In this document: positions 33,459 through 41,835 of the stretch, piece by piece
Layout: each line of letters opens with the position of its first letter
How positions within the stretch are numbered: the first letter of the stretch is position 1
Source of the DNA: Microbacterium telephonicum
GTDB lineage: Bacteria > Actinomycetota > Actinomycetes > Actinomycetales > Microbacteriaceae
Assembly (NCBI RefSeq): GCF_003651225.1
Contig: NZ_RCDB01000002.1
Span: forward strand, 744,001-808,000
Length of the DNA: 64,000 nucleotides
Direction: 5' to 3'
The notes under the pieces: generated by a model
Database searches by the model: none
The model's input: the letters and a program-made list of their open reading frames with translations, nothing else
Told to the model about the DNA's origin: nothing
Program-made: the position numbers and the translations under genes

Positions 33459-34615
33459 GACCGCGCCAGGGCGCCCATGCGGGTGACAGCCTCGGTGATC
33501 ACCTCCGGCGCGCAGCCGAAGTTGAGCCGCACGTGTCCGGCGCCACCGGCGCCGAACTCGGGCCCGTGATGCAATGCGACGCGCGCTTGCGTCAGCACGG
33601 TCCGTGCCGGGTCGTCCCCCCACCCGTACGCGGACAGATCGATCCACGCGAGGAAGCCGGCATCCGGGATCGTGTAGCGCGCGAGGGGTAGCTGCTCGGC
33701 GAGGAGGCCCGCCAGCAGGCGGCGATTGGCGTCGAGTCGGGCGAGGAGGCTGTCCAGCCACGAGTCGGAAGAGGCGTCGAACGCGGCGACGGCCGCGATC
33801 GCGCCGAACAGCCCGGTGCGCCACTCGACCTCCCGTGGCAGCGCCCGCACGACGGCGGTGGTCGCGTCGGCGGCGGTGAGCAGCAGCGCGCACTTGAGAC
33901 CGGCCAGGTTGAAGGCCTTCGACGCGCTCGTGACGGCGAAGCCGACGGCGGCGGCGTCCTCCGACACGGCCAGGAACGGCGTGAACCCGCCGCCCGGCTG
34001 GGCCAGCGGGGCGTGGATCTCGTCGCTGATGACCACGGCGCCGTGGCGTCGGGCGATCGCGGCGAGGGCGGCGAGGCTCTCGCGGGAGTGCGCGGTTCCG
34101 GTCGGGTTGTGCGGGTTGCACAGCAGCACGGCGCGTGCCCCGGCGGCCAGGGCCGCCTCGATCCCGTCCAGGTCGAGCGACCAGCCGGCCCCGTCCTCGA
34201 GCAGCGGCACCTCGTGCGGGGCGCCACCGGCTTCCTCGATGCAGATGTAGAACGGCGGGTACACCGGCGGGGTGATCACGACCCGCTCCCCCGGCGCGAC
34301 CGTCGCCCGCAGCAGTTCGACGACGCCCATCATGACATCGCCCGTCCAGTTCACCCGCGCGGGGTCGACCTCCCATCCGAAACGACGTCGCGCGAAGGCC
34401 GCGTAGGCGTCGCGCAGGCCCGGGTCCGGCGGTGTGTACCCGGTGTCGCCGATCTCGACGGCATCCGCCAGCGCGGCACGGATCGGCTCGGCGAGCGGGA
34501 AGTCCGTCTCGGCGACGAACAGCGGGAGCACGTCCTCGGGATACGAGCGCCACTTGGTGCTCGAACGGCGACGAAGGGTCTCCAGCGGCAGGGCTTCCAG
34601 GGGGGTGACGCTCAC
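33455..34615 (-). CDS. MalY/PatB-type PLP-dependent aminotransferase/C-S lyase
   Basis: A 386-residue fold-type I PLP enzyme. The PLP lysine is in SASKAFNLAGLKCA, AVLLCNPHNPTG holds the NPxxPTG-like ligand block, and ISDEIHAPL carries the Asp that contacts the pyridine ring. The motif set is that of MalY/PatB cystathionine beta-lyases. Reaction: cleavage of cystathionine to homocysteine, or transamination; not decidable from sequence. The GTG at 34615 is 6 nt from TAGGCT (complement of 34622-34627), giving another leaderless candidate. Confidence 0.88.
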   Translation of the reverse strand: MSVTPLEALPLETLRRRSSTKWRSYPEDVLPLFVAETDFPLAEPIRAALADAVEIGDTGYTPPDPGLRDAYAAFARRRFGWEVDPARVNWTGDVMMGVVELLRATVAPGERVVITPPVYPPFYICIEEAGGAPHEVPLLEDGAGWSLDLDGIEAALAAGARAVLLCNPHNPTGTAHSRESLAALAAIARRHGAVVISDEIHAPLAQPGGGFTPFLAVSEDAAAVGFAVTSASKAFNLAGLKCALLLTAADATTAVVRALPREVEWRTGLFGAIAAVAAFDASSDSWLDSLLARLDANRRLLAGLLAEQLPLARYTIPDAGFLAWIDLSAYGWGDDPARTVLTQARVALHHGPEFGAGGAGHVRLNFGCAPEVITEAVTRMGALARS

Positions 34616-34668
34616 CCGTCGAGCCTATCGACGCCGAGCGGGCGGGCCGGCCAGGATGACGTCGGGCG

Positions 34669-34748
34669 TCGAGTCGACTGCGCGCGAACGAAGGTTTCGA
34701 CTCGACTGCGCTCGAACGCGGGTTTCGACTCGCTGCGCTCGCTCAACC
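34669..34748. repeat. Three diverged tandem copies of a TCGACTCG(A)CTGCGCTCG element
   Basis: Copies at 34669-34690, 34695-34718 and 34723-34748 share a core like TTTCGACTCGACTGCGCTCG. They are followed by a small hairpin, GCCGC-TTC-GCGGC (34770-34782). The array fills the 183-bp gap between sufT and the aminotransferase gene. I have seen similar GGTTTCGACTCGCTGCGCTC stretches between genes in related actinobacteria (from memory). Confidence 0.65.
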
Positions 34749-34798
34749 TTGAGCCGCAGCCGCATCAACGCCGCTTCGCGGCATTGCTCCGGCTCGGC

Positions 34799-35128
34799 TC
34801 AAATCGCGAACCCGAGGGCTCGCATCATGTCGCGGCCGTCGTCGGTGATGCGCTCGGGACCCCACGGCGGCATCCACACCCAGTTGATGCGGAACCGGTC
34901 GACGACGTCGTCCAGCGCCTGCGCCGTCTGCTCCTCGAGCACATCGGTCAGCGGGCAGCCGGCGGAAGTGAGCGTCATGTGGATGACGAGGGCGTCGTTC
35001 TCGTCATCCCAGCTGAGGTCGTAGATCAGACCGAGGTCGACGACGTTGATCCCGAGCTCGGGATCCATGACGTCTTTCAGGGCCTCCGTGACGTCGTCGT
35101 ACTTCTCGGGTGTGAGAGTCGCGGTCAT
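34799..35128 (-). CDS. sufT: SufT-like (DUF59/MIP18) Fe-S assembly factor
   Basis: A 109-residue MIP18-family protein. The conserved Cys is in TLTSAGCPLTDVLEEQ (about residue 60), and DPELGINVVDLGLIYDL is the family N-terminal block. Members help mature Fe-S proteins. It is the last gene of the suf operon, 9 bp after sufC. Confidence 0.9.
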   Translation of the reverse strand: MTATLTPEKYDDVTEALKDVMDPELGINVVDLGLIYDLSWDDENDALVIHMTLTSAGCPLTDVLEEQTAQALDDVVDRFRINWVWMPPWGPERITDDGRDMMRALGFAI

Positions 35129-35137
35129 GGCTCGATC

Positions 35138-35920
35138 TTAAGCCTCGACGGGAGCGGCGGGCTCCTGCTCGCCCTGCAGGTAGCGGTCGTACCCCTCGTC
35201 CTCGAGGCGTGCGGCCAGCTCCGGGCCCCCCTCCTCGGCGATGCGGCCGGCGACCATGACGTGCACGAAGTCGGGCTGGATGTAGCGCAGGATGCGGGTG
35301 TAGTGCGTGATGAGCAGCACGCCGAGGCCGGTGGCCTCCTTGGCGCGGTTCACACCCTCCGACACGATCTTCAGCGCGTCGACGTCCAGACCCGAGTCGG
35401 TCTCGTCGAGCACCGCGATCTGCGGCTTCAGCAGTTCGAGCTGCAGGATCTCGTGGCGCTTCTTCTCGCCGCCCGAGAAGCCCTCGTTGACGTTGCGCTG
35501 GGCGAACTTCGGGTCCATGCGGAGGTTCTTCATGGCCTCCTTGACGTCCTTCGTCCACGTGCGGATGCCGGGGGCCTCGCCGTCGACGGCGGTCTTGGCG
35601 GTGCGCAGGAAGTTGGTGACGGTGACGCCGGGGATCTCGACGGGGTACTGCATCGCGAGGAACAGTCCGGCGCGGGCGCGCTCGTCGACCGACATCGCCA
35701 GCACGTCCTCGCCGTCGAGTGTGATCGAGCCGCTCGTGACGGTGTACTTCGGGTGGCCGGCGATCGTGTAGGCCAGGGTCGACTTGCCGGAGCCGTTGGG
35801 GCCCATGATGGCGTGCGTCTCACCGGTGCGCACCGTGAGGTCGACGCCGTTGAGGATCGGGGTCGTGCCGGCCTCGGTCTCGACGGTGACGTGCAGGTCG
35901 CGGATCTCCAGAACGGTCAT
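35138..35920 (-). CDS. sufC: Fe-S cluster assembly ATPase SufC
   Basis: A 260-residue ABC-type ATPase with Walker A GPNGSGKSTLAYT (about 39-51), ENEGFSGGEKKRHEILQL-type signature (here VNEGFSGGEKKRHEIL), Walker B IAVLDETDSGLD and H-loop LITHYTRIL. The DETDSGLD variant is diagnostic of SufC. It powers the SufBCD scaffold in the cytoplasm. The C-terminus is Ala/Pro/Glu-rich. Confidence 0.96.
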   Translation of the reverse strand: MTVLEIRDLHVTVETEAGTTPILNGVDLTVRTGETHAIMGPNGSGKSTLAYTIAGHPKYTVTSGSITLDGEDVLAMSVDERARAGLFLAMQYPVEIPGVTVTNFLRTAKTAVDGEAPGIRTWTKDVKEAMKNLRMDPKFAQRNVNEGFSGGEKKRHEILQLELLKPQIAVLDETDSGLDVDALKIVSEGVNRAKEATGLGVLLITHYTRILRYIQPDFVHVMVAGRIAEEGGPELAARLEDEGYDRYLQGEQEPAAPVEA

Positions 35921-35930
35921 GCGGGATTCC

Positions 35931-36260
35931 TCAGTTCACTTCTTTGGTCACGGCGGGGTCGATGAGGACGTCGTCCCCGTCGATGGTGACCTCGTACACG
36001 GGGACCGGCTCGTAGGCCGGCAGGTTCAGGGGACGGCCGGTGCGCAGCGAGAACGCGGAACCGTGCGCCCAGCATTCAAGGGTCTCCCCCTCGACGAAGC
36101 CGTCCGACAGCGAGATGTCGCCGTGGGTGCAGGTGTCACCGATCGCGTGCACCTCGCCGTTGGAGTCGAGGACCACGGCCATCGGCACACCGTCGATCTC
36201 GACGCGCACCGCGGTGTCCTGCTCCAGGTCGCTCAGGCTCAGCACTTTCTTCGCGCTCAT
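35931..36260 (-). CDS. Rieske-type ferredoxin in the suf operon
   Basis: A 109-residue non-heme ferredoxin. The [2Fe-2S] ligands are C-T-H in TCTHGDISLSDG and C-W-A-H in LECWAHGSAFS. Such genes sit between sufD and sufC in many actinobacteria and are often annotated as dioxygenase ferredoxins; no dioxygenase is present here, so a role as electron donor or client of the Suf machinery is more likely. It overlaps the sufD stop by 4 nt. Confidence 0.9.
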   Translation of the reverse strand: MSAKKVLSLSDLEQDTAVRVEIDGVPMAVVLDSNGEVHAIGDTCTHGDISLSDGFVEGETLECWAHGSAFSLRTGRPLNLPAYEPVPVYEVTIDGDDVLIDPAVTKEVN

Positions 36261-37441
36261 GCGCGGTTCCCTTCGGCCAGTTCGGTCTCGATGGCGGCGA
36301 TGAGCTCGTCCTCGAGGGCGGGGATCCCGGTCTTCTGCACGATCTCGGCGAGGAAGCCGAGCACGACGAGACGTCGCGCCTCGTCCTCGGCGATGCCGCG
36401 CGCCTGCAGGTAGAAGAGCTGCTCGTCGTCGAAACGTCCGGTCGCGCTGGCGTGCCCGGCGCCCAGGATGTCGCCGGTCTGGATCTCGAGGTTCGGGATC
36501 GAGTCGGCGCGGGCGCCATCGGTGAGCACCAGGTTGCGGTTGGCCTCGTAGGAGTCGGTGCCCACGGCATCCGGGCCGATGAGCACGTCGCCGATCCAGA
36601 CGCTGCGCGCGCTCTCGCCCTGCAGGGCGCCCTTGTACAGGACGTCTCCGGTCGTGTGCGGCCCCTTGTGGTGCAGGTAGACCTGGCTCTCGAAGTGCTG
36701 ACCGGCATCGGCGAACGACAGGCCGTAGAGCTTGCCGTCGGCGCCGGCGCCGGCGAGTTCGACCGAGGGGTTCACGCGCACGACGCCGCCGCCGAGGGTG
36801 ACGACGATGTGGGTGAGCGACGCGTCGCGGTCGACGCGCGCCTGATGCGACGCGAGGTGCACGGCGTCGTCGTCCCAGCGCTGCAGCGAGATGACGGTGA
36901 GCGCCGAGCCGTCGCGGGCGATGATCTCGACGTTCTGCGCCTGCTGCGCGGTGCCCTCGTGGCGCAGCAGTACGACGCCGCGGGCGTTCGCCTGCGCCTC
37001 GATGACGACGTGCGCGTGCGCGACGCCGCCGGTTCCGGTGAGGGTGACGACGACGGGCTCGTCGAGCTCCACCCCGGCGGGGATGCGGATGAGGGGGGCT
37101 TCGGCCTCCTGCGTCCAGGCGATCGCGGCCGGCGCGTCTTCGGGGCGGAAGACCTCGCCCCGCGGCGCCTCGCCCGGGGCCAGGCGGCGCTGCTCGACGG
37201 CGTCCGGCGCGGACACCTCCACGGCGATGACGCCGTGGGGCGCCGCCTCGTCGGCCAGGAGCGCGCGCACGCGGTCGACCGGGGTGTGCTTCCAGTTGAC
37301 CTCGCGGCCGGTCGGCACCCCGAAGTCGGCGGCGTCGAACGAGGTGAGACGCTCGGAGCGCGTCTGCACCGGAACGAACGCGGCGGCAGGGTCGATGTGA
37401 CCCTCGCCGCGGGTGGCGGGGGCCTGTGTCGCTGTCGTCAT
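36257..37441 (-). CDS. sufD: Fe-S cluster assembly protein SufD
   Basis: A 394-residue SufB/SufD-family beta-helix protein, the scaffold partner of SufB. HIVVTLGGGVVRVNPSVEL and GALQGESARSVWIGDVLI belong to the core, and the C-terminal block GDILGAGHASATGRFDDEQL carries the conserved His-Ala/Ser-(A/T) region, with YLQARGIAEDEARRLVV after it. ATG at 37441 overlaps the sufB stop by one base (TGATG). Confidence 0.94.
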   Translation of the reverse strand: MTTATQAPATRGEGHIDPAAAFVPVQTRSERLTSFDAADFGVPTGREVNWKHTPVDRVRALLADEAAPHGVIAVEVSAPDAVEQRRLAPGEAPRGEVFRPEDAPAAIAWTQEAEAPLIRIPAGVELDEPVVVTLTGTGGVAHAHVVIEAQANARGVVLLRHEGTAQQAQNVEIIARDGSALTVISLQRWDDDAVHLASHQARVDRDASLTHIVVTLGGGVVRVNPSVELAGAGADGKLYGLSFADAGQHFESQVYLHHKGPHTTGDVLYKGALQGESARSVWIGDVLIGPDAVGTDSYEANRNLVLTDGARADSIPNLEIQTGDILGAGHASATGRFDDEQLFYLQARGIAEDEARRLVVLGFLAEIVQKTGIPALEDELIAAIETELAEGNRA

Positions 37442-38859
37442 CAGCCGACGGATCCTTCCATGCCCATCTCGATGAGCTTGTTCAGCTCGAGGGCGTACTC
37501 CATGGGCAGTTCGCGGGCGATCGGCTCGATGAAGCCGCGCACGATCATCGCCATGGCCTCGTCTTCGGGCATGCCGCGGCTCATGAGGTAGAACAGCTGC
37601 TCCTCGCTGACCTTCGAGACGGTCGCCTCGTGGCCGAGCTGCACGTCGTCGACGCGGATGTCGATCGCGGGGTACGTGTCGGAGCGGGAGATCGTGTCGA
37701 CCAGGAGCGCGTCGCAGCGCACCGTGTTGGCGGAGTGGTGCGCGTTCGCGTCGACACGGACCTCGCCGCGGTAGCCGGCGCGGCCGCCGCCGCGGGCGAT
37801 CGACTTGGAGACGATCGAGGACTGCGTGTACGGCGCCATGTGGATCATCTTCGCGCCGGCGTCCTGGTGCTGACCGGGCCCGGCGAAGGCGACCGACAGG
37901 GTCTCGCCCTTGGCGTGCTCGCCCATGAGGAAGATCGACGGGTACTTCATCGTCACCTTGGAGCCGATGTTGCCGTCGACCCACTCCATCGTCGCGCCCT
38001 CGTGGGCGACGGCGCGCTTGGTGACGAGGTTGTAGACGTTGTTCGACCAGTTCTGGATCGTCGTGTAGCGCACGCGGGCGTTCTTCTTGACGATGATCTC
38101 GACGACGGCCGAGTGCAGCGAGTCGCTCTTGTAGATCGGCGCCGTGCAGCCCTCGATGTAGTGGACGTAGCTGTCCTCGTCGGCGATGATCAGCGTCCGC
38201 TCGAACTGGCCCATGTTCTCCGTGTTGATGCGGAAGTAGGCCTGCAGCGGGATCTCGACGTGCACGCCCTTCGGGACGTACACGAACGATCCGCCCGACC
38301 ACACGGCCGTGTTGAGGGCCGCGAACTTGTTGTCACCGGCGGGGATGACCGTGCCGAAGTACTCCTCGAAGAACTCGGGGTGCTCGCGCAGGGCGGTGTC
38401 GGTGTCCATGAAGATGACGCCCTGCTCTTCCAGGTCCTCGCGGATCTGGTGGTAGACGACCTCGGACTCGTACTGCGCGGCGACGCCGGCGACGAGGCGC
38501 TGGCGCTCGGCCTCGGGGATGCCGAGCTTCTCGTACGTGTTGCGGATGTCCTCGGGGAGGTCCTCCCACGACTGCGCCTGCTTCTCGGTGGAGCGCACGA
38601 AGTACTTGATGTTGTCGAAGTCGATGTCGCTGAGGTCGGCGCCCCACGTCGGCATCGGCTTGCGGCCGAAGAGCTGAAGGCCCTTCAGACGGGTCTTCAG
38701 CATCCATTCCGGCTCGGCCTTGAGGGCCGAGATGTCGCGCACGACGGCTTCGCTGAGGCCGCGCTTCGCGCTGGCGCCGGCGGCGTCGGGGTCATGCCAT
38801 CCGAACTCGTAGACACCGAGTCCTTCGAGCTCCGGGCGGTCGATCAGCACATCCGACAT
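37441..38859 (-). CDS. sufB: Fe-S cluster assembly protein SufB
   Basis: A 472-residue scaffold that assembles nascent [4Fe-4S] clusters with SufC and SufD. It has the typical SPGFGW-like start ([12 protein letters not shown]), VEGCTAP-type [15 protein letters not shown] with the conserved Cys, and [31 protein letters not shown] with the conserved Cys and His. GGAGG lies 8 nt before the ATG. First gene of the operon. No sufR precedes it, and no sufS or sufU lies in the operon. Confidence 0.96.
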   Translation of the reverse strand: MSDVLIDRPELEGLGVYEFGWHDPDAAGASAKRGLSEAVVRDISALKAEPEWMLKTRLKGLQLFGRKPMPTWGADLSDIDFDNIKYFVRSTEKQAQSWEDLPEDIRNTYEKLGIPEAERQRLVAGVAAQYESEVVYHQIREDLEEQGVIFMDTDTALREHPEFFEEYFGTVIPAGDNKFAALNTAVWSGGSFVYVPKGVHVEIPLQAYFRINTENMGQFERTLIIADEDSYVHYIEGCTAPIYKSDSLHSAVVEIIVKKNARVRYTTIQNWSNNVYNLVTKRAVAHEGATMEWVDGNIGSKVTMKYPSIFLMGEHAKGETLSVAFAGPGQHQDAGAKMIHMAPYTQSSIVSKSIARGGGRAGYRGEVRVDANAHHSANTVRCDALLVDTISRSDTYPAIDIRVDDVQLGHEATVSKVSEEQLFYLMSRGMPEDEAMAMIVRGFIEPIARELPMEYALELNKLIEMGMEGSVG

Positions 38860-39139
38860 CGCAATTCCTCCTTCGCACCCCGAAACGGTGTCAGCCGTCC
38901 CGACATTCCCGTCCCCGTCTCGGCCTGCTGGAGGCCGCGGGAGGCGTCGTGTCGCTGTGGGGGTCGCTTGCTTCACGGTCCGGTGCGGGTGTGCTCCGCG
39001 CCTAGACTCGAGTGGATGCCCGGCGCTCGGCGCCCGGCCGTCACAACCCGTCAAGTCTACAGGCAACGCCCTACACCCGGCGTGACCGAGGCGCTGCACC
39101 ACGGCGCCGTGACAACCCGACGCCGCCAGGAGCCGCCGC
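38860..39139. promoter_or_regulatory. Divergent sufB / ctaA control region
   Basis: A 280-bp non-coding gap. Minus strand: TGTAGACT (extended -10 form, complement of about 39053-39060) could start a suf transcript with a leader near 190 nt. Plus strand: TAGACT (39003-39008) could serve ctaA with a leader near 125 nt. I find no clear SufR or DtxR site. CAGGAG precedes the ctaA ATG. Confidence 0.4.
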
Positions 39140-40075
39140 ATGTCCGCATCGTCTACGACCGACACCGTCGCCCCCGCGCGCGGTTGGCTGCCGACCCGGA
39201 TCTACGGGCGCGTGCGCGCACTGGCGTGGGCGAACTTCGTCGGCAACGTCGTGATCATCGCGACGGGCGGCGCCGTGCGCCTGACCGGCTCGGGCCTCGG
39301 CTGCCCGACCTGGCCGACCTGCACCCCCGACTCGCTCGTCCCGACCGAAGAGCTGAGCTACCACTCGATCATCGAGTTCGGCAACCGCCTCATGAGCCCC
39401 GTGCTGGGCCTGCTCGCCCTCGCGCTGCTCGTGCTCGTGTGGCGCCTGCGCACCGCGCGACGCGACGTGTTCGTGCTCAGCTGGATCATCATGGGCGGCA
39501 TCCTGGCCCAGGCCCTCGTCGGCGGCATCACGGTGTGGACGGGCCTGAACCCCTTCATCGTCGGCTTCCACTACGTCGCCTCCCTCACGCTGGTCTGCGT
39601 CACCGCCGCACTGCTCGTGCGTCTGCACACCGAGCCGGGACCGCGCGTGCGCGCCGTGCCACGCTGGTACGCGATCGCGACGCACGTGACGACGCTCGTG
39701 CTGGCCGTGACGATCGTCTTCGGTGTGCTCACCACCGGCGCAGGGCCCCACTCGGGCGACGCGGCGGTCGGCCGCAACGGCTTCGACGCCGAGGTGCTCG
39801 AGCACGTGCACGCCTGGCCCGGGTACATCCTGCTCGCGCTCACCGTGGTGCTGACCGTCGTCGCCTGGCGCTCGTCGCTGCCGACGCGGCCGTGGATCAC
39901 CGCGCTGCTGGGCGTCGAGCTCGTGCAGATCGCCGTGGGGATCTACCAGGCCCGCAACGGGCTGCCCGAACTGGCCGTCGGCGTGCACATGGTGCTGGCG
40001 GCGCTCACCGCCGCCGCGATGACCGTCGTCGTCCTGCGACTCAAGGCGCCCGCCGCGCACACAGCAGGTTCATAG
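39140..40075 (+). CDS. ctaA: Heme A synthase (COX15/CtaA)
   Basis: A 311-residue membrane protein with about eight helices that oxidises the heme O methyl group to give heme [24 protein letters not shown] is the signature (read in parts), with conserved His in [33 protein letters not shown] and GVHMVLAAL as heme ligands. The short first loop with CPTWPTC carries the Cys pair seen in actinobacterial enzymes. Heme O synthase (ctaB) is 1.8 kb downstream on the other strand. Confidence 0.94.
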   Translation: MSASSTTDTVAPARGWLPTRIYGRVRALAWANFVGNVVIIATGGAVRLTGSGLGCPTWPTCTPDSLVPTEELSYHSIIEFGNRLMSPVLGLLALALLVLVWRLRTARRDVFVLSWIIMGGILAQALVGGITVWTGLNPFIVGFHYVASLTLVCVTAALLVRLHTEPGPRVRAVPRWYAIATHVTTLVLAVTIVFGVLTTGAGPHSGDAAVGRNGFDAEVLEHVHAWPGYILLALTVVLTVVAWRSSLPTRPWITALLGVELVQIAVGIYQARNGLPELAVGVHMVLAALTAAAMTVVVLRLKAPAAHTAGS

Positions 40076-40166
40076 CCGAGGCATCGCGGTCTCCGATCCG
40101 CACGGGCGAGAGTGGGGCGCGCCCCGTCCGACCGGATGCGGCGAACCCGATCACTGGAGCATCCGC

Positions 40167-40616
40167 ATGACCACCCGTCCCCGTCTGACCCGCAGCATCC
40201 CGTTCTGGGGCCTCATCGTCGGCTCGGTCGCCTCCGCCGGGGCCGGCGCCGCGCTGCTGCTCGACAAGCTCGGCGGCATGGACGCGCGCCTCACCGACGG
40301 CTCGGCCACGAGCAACGACGTGTACGTCGGCCAGATCTGGGGCGTGTTCGGCGCGATCCTCGTCGGCGCCGGCATCGTCGGTCTGCTGCTCGCCCTGACC
40401 GTCGCGTCGCTCAAGACCTTCGCCGCCCGTCCCGCCGAGGCCCCCGAGGTCGTCGAGGCGCCGGCGTTCGCCGACGACGAGGTCACCGACGAGATCGCCG
40501 ACGCGACCCCGGATGCCGGGCCCGCCGCATCCGACGCGCACGAGTCGACCGACACCAACGGCGACGGCGTCGACCTCGGCCACAGCCGCTCGCGCGAGGA
40601 CGCCCCCACGCGCTGA
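40167..40616 (+). CDS. Two-helix membrane protein of unknown function
   Basis: A 149-residue protein with two membrane segments (FWGLIVGSVASAGAGAALLL and WGVFGAILVGAGIVGLLLAL) followed by an acidic, Ala/Asp/Glu-rich cytoplasmic tail of about 65 residues. I do not recognise a functional family. GGAG precedes the ATG. It follows ctaA by 91 bp in the same direction and may be co-transcribed with it. Confidence 0.78.
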   Translation: MTTRPRLTRSIPFWGLIVGSVASAGAGAALLLDKLGGMDARLTDGSATSNDVYVGQIWGVFGAILVGAGIVGLLLALTVASLKTFAARPAEAPEVVEAPAFADDEVTDEIADATPDAGPAASDAHESTDTNGDGVDLGHSRSREDAPTR

Positions 40617-40660
40617 ACCGCCCCCGCGCGAGGAGCCACCCGCCCCGCGCATCCGGCTCC

Positions 40661-40732
40661 CGCAGTTCTTCGGAGATCCGCGGTTCTTCGGACCACCCGC
40701 TCCCGCGGGCTCCGAAGAACCGCGGATCTCCG
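40661..40732 (+). repeat. Left 72-nt palindromic element flanking the DUF559 gene
   Basis: The element reads as a 34-nt arm (40661-40694) with two direct GTTCTTCGGA copies, a 16-nt loop (40695-40710), and a 22-nt arm (40711-40732). The inner 22 bases of the first arm (40671-40692) pair perfectly with 40711-40732. Outside it, 11-nt arms at 40619-40629 and 40738-40748 (CGCCCCCGCGC and its complement) also pair. It starts about 23 nt past the stop of the DUF559 gene. Its homologue lies inverted at 41724-41795. Confidence 0.88.
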
Positions 40733-40754
40733 TCGTTGCGCGGGGGCGCCGTGC

Positions 40755-41600
40755 TCACGGCACCTCGTGGAGGCGCTGCCCGACGGCGCGGGCGATCGCG
40801 TCCTGCACGGCCGGCCAATCGTCGACGACCTGGGCGTACGTGAACCGCAGCACGCGATAGCCCAGGAGCATGAGGCGCGCATCGTGGGCGATGTCGTCGG
40901 CGCGCTGCGCCCCGACGTGGTGGCCGCCGTCGAGCTGCACGATCAGGCGCCGCCCGATGAGGAAGTCCACGCGCCGCCCCTCGACCCACACCTGCGACAG
41001 GATGCGCACCCGCAGCCACCGCAGCCGCACCCGGAACAGGCTCTCGAGACCCGAGTCGGCGAACGGGTCGACGGCGTCGAGCACGGCGACGGCGGATGAC
41101 GACAGCGTCAGCCTGCGCATCTCGGTCAGGCTCGCGCGTCCCTGTCGCACCGCCGAGTCCCACACGGCGACGGCCTGCTCGAACGGACGGCAGGCGGCGA
41201 CGAGCGCGAGGGCGTTCTCGGTCCGGTCTTCGAGCGCGTCGGGAACGCGCGGAACCAGGGGTCGCGCCCAATGCACGTGCACGCCGGCGGGCTTCCCGCC
41301 AGCTCCGCCGGGATCCGCCGCGACATGCGGATGCTGTTCGTGCAGCACCCAGAGGCCGAGTCGCCGCGCGAGGGTGACGCACGAGAGCACCACGCCGGCA
41401 CGGGCCGCCGCGATCAATTCGGGATCGGCGCCCGGAACGGCGACCCAGTCGCGACGGACGCGAAGGAGGCGCCCGTCGGCACGGGTGCGGTCGAGATGAT
41501 GTCGCGAGAAGCCCTCGGCGAGCAGCGTCGACACCCGGGCGACCCCACCGTGCCTCGTGGTCGCCGCGACCACCGACTCCCCCACTGTGCGCGCATCCAT
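40755..41600 (-). CDS. DUF559 (Vsr-like endonuclease fold) protein with AbiEi-like N-terminus
   Basis: A protein of 281 residues from ATG 41600 (an in-frame upstream ATG at 41663 would give 302). The N-terminal 90 residues look like an AbiEi-type winged helix (GVARVSTLLAEGFSRHHLDR, LRVRRDWVAVPG). The C-terminal 100 residues are DUF559, a PD-(D/E)XK/Vsr-like nuclease fold: WVEGRRVDFLIGRRLIVQLDGG followed by HH, then DARLMLLGYRVLRFTYAQVV. The usual acidic residue after LIV is Gln here (VQLDG), while the Asp of VDF and of LDG remain. Both sides carry homologous inverted palindromes. The function is not known; these genes are abundant in actinobacteria. Confidence 0.85.
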   Translation of the reverse strand: MDARTVGESVVAATTRHGGVARVSTLLAEGFSRHHLDRTRADGRLLRVRRDWVAVPGADPELIAAARAGVVLSCVTLARRLGLWVLHEQHPHVAADPGGAGGKPAGVHVHWARPLVPRVPDALEDRTENALALVAACRPFEQAVAVWDSAVRQGRASLTEMRRLTLSSSAVAVLDAVDPFADSGLESLFRVRLRWLRVRILSQVWVEGRRVDFLIGRRLIVQLDGGHHVGAQRADDIAHDARLMLLGYRVLRFTYAQVVDDWPAVQDAIARAVGQRLHEVP

Positions 41601-41723
41601 GCCGGCCACCGTGCCACGCGGAGCCTCACCGCGGGCCTTCGCCCCCGGCATCCGTGGACGCATGCGTCAGTTCACCACGCTGGGGAGGACAACCGGTCTA
41701 CGCAGGTCGTGGCATCCGTTCTC

Positions 41724-41795
41724 CAGAGATCAGCACATCTTCGGACGCACGCGCCCGGCACGGTCCGAAGAACTGCGGATGTCCGAAGAACCGCA
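41724..41795 (-). repeat. Right 72-nt palindromic element flanking the DUF559 gene
   Basis: Read on the minus strand, it has the same 34+16+22 layout as the left element. The 34-nt arm (41795-41762) is identical to the left arm at 30 of 34 positions, the 22-nt arm (41745-41724) at 17 of 22, while the 16-nt loop is unlike. Its own stem pairs at 17 of 22 positions, and stem position 12 has changed from G-C to A-T on both sides, a compensatory change. It lies between the 3' end of ctaB and the 5' end of the DUF559 gene. Confidence 0.88.
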
Positions 41796-41835
41796 GTGGA
41801 TGCGGCGCCACCGCAGCGCGCGGCAGATCAGCGCG

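Noticed and set aside
37426..40170. Very long plus-strand frame opposite sufB and running over ctaA
   Set aside because: No recognisable domain, it crosses two genuine genes on different strands and the divergent control region between them.
40671..40732. The perfect hairpin near the DUF559 gene as only a transcription terminator
   Set aside because: Termination may be a side effect, but the homologous inverted copy upstream of the gene, the direct GTTCTTCGGA repeats and the compensatory change are not explained by termination alone.
40661..41795. A classical insertion sequence with target-site duplication around the DUF559 gene
   Set aside because: There is no DDE, HUH or serine/tyrosine transposase and I could not find a convincing flanking duplication; the unit is therefore described as REP-like rather than as an IS.
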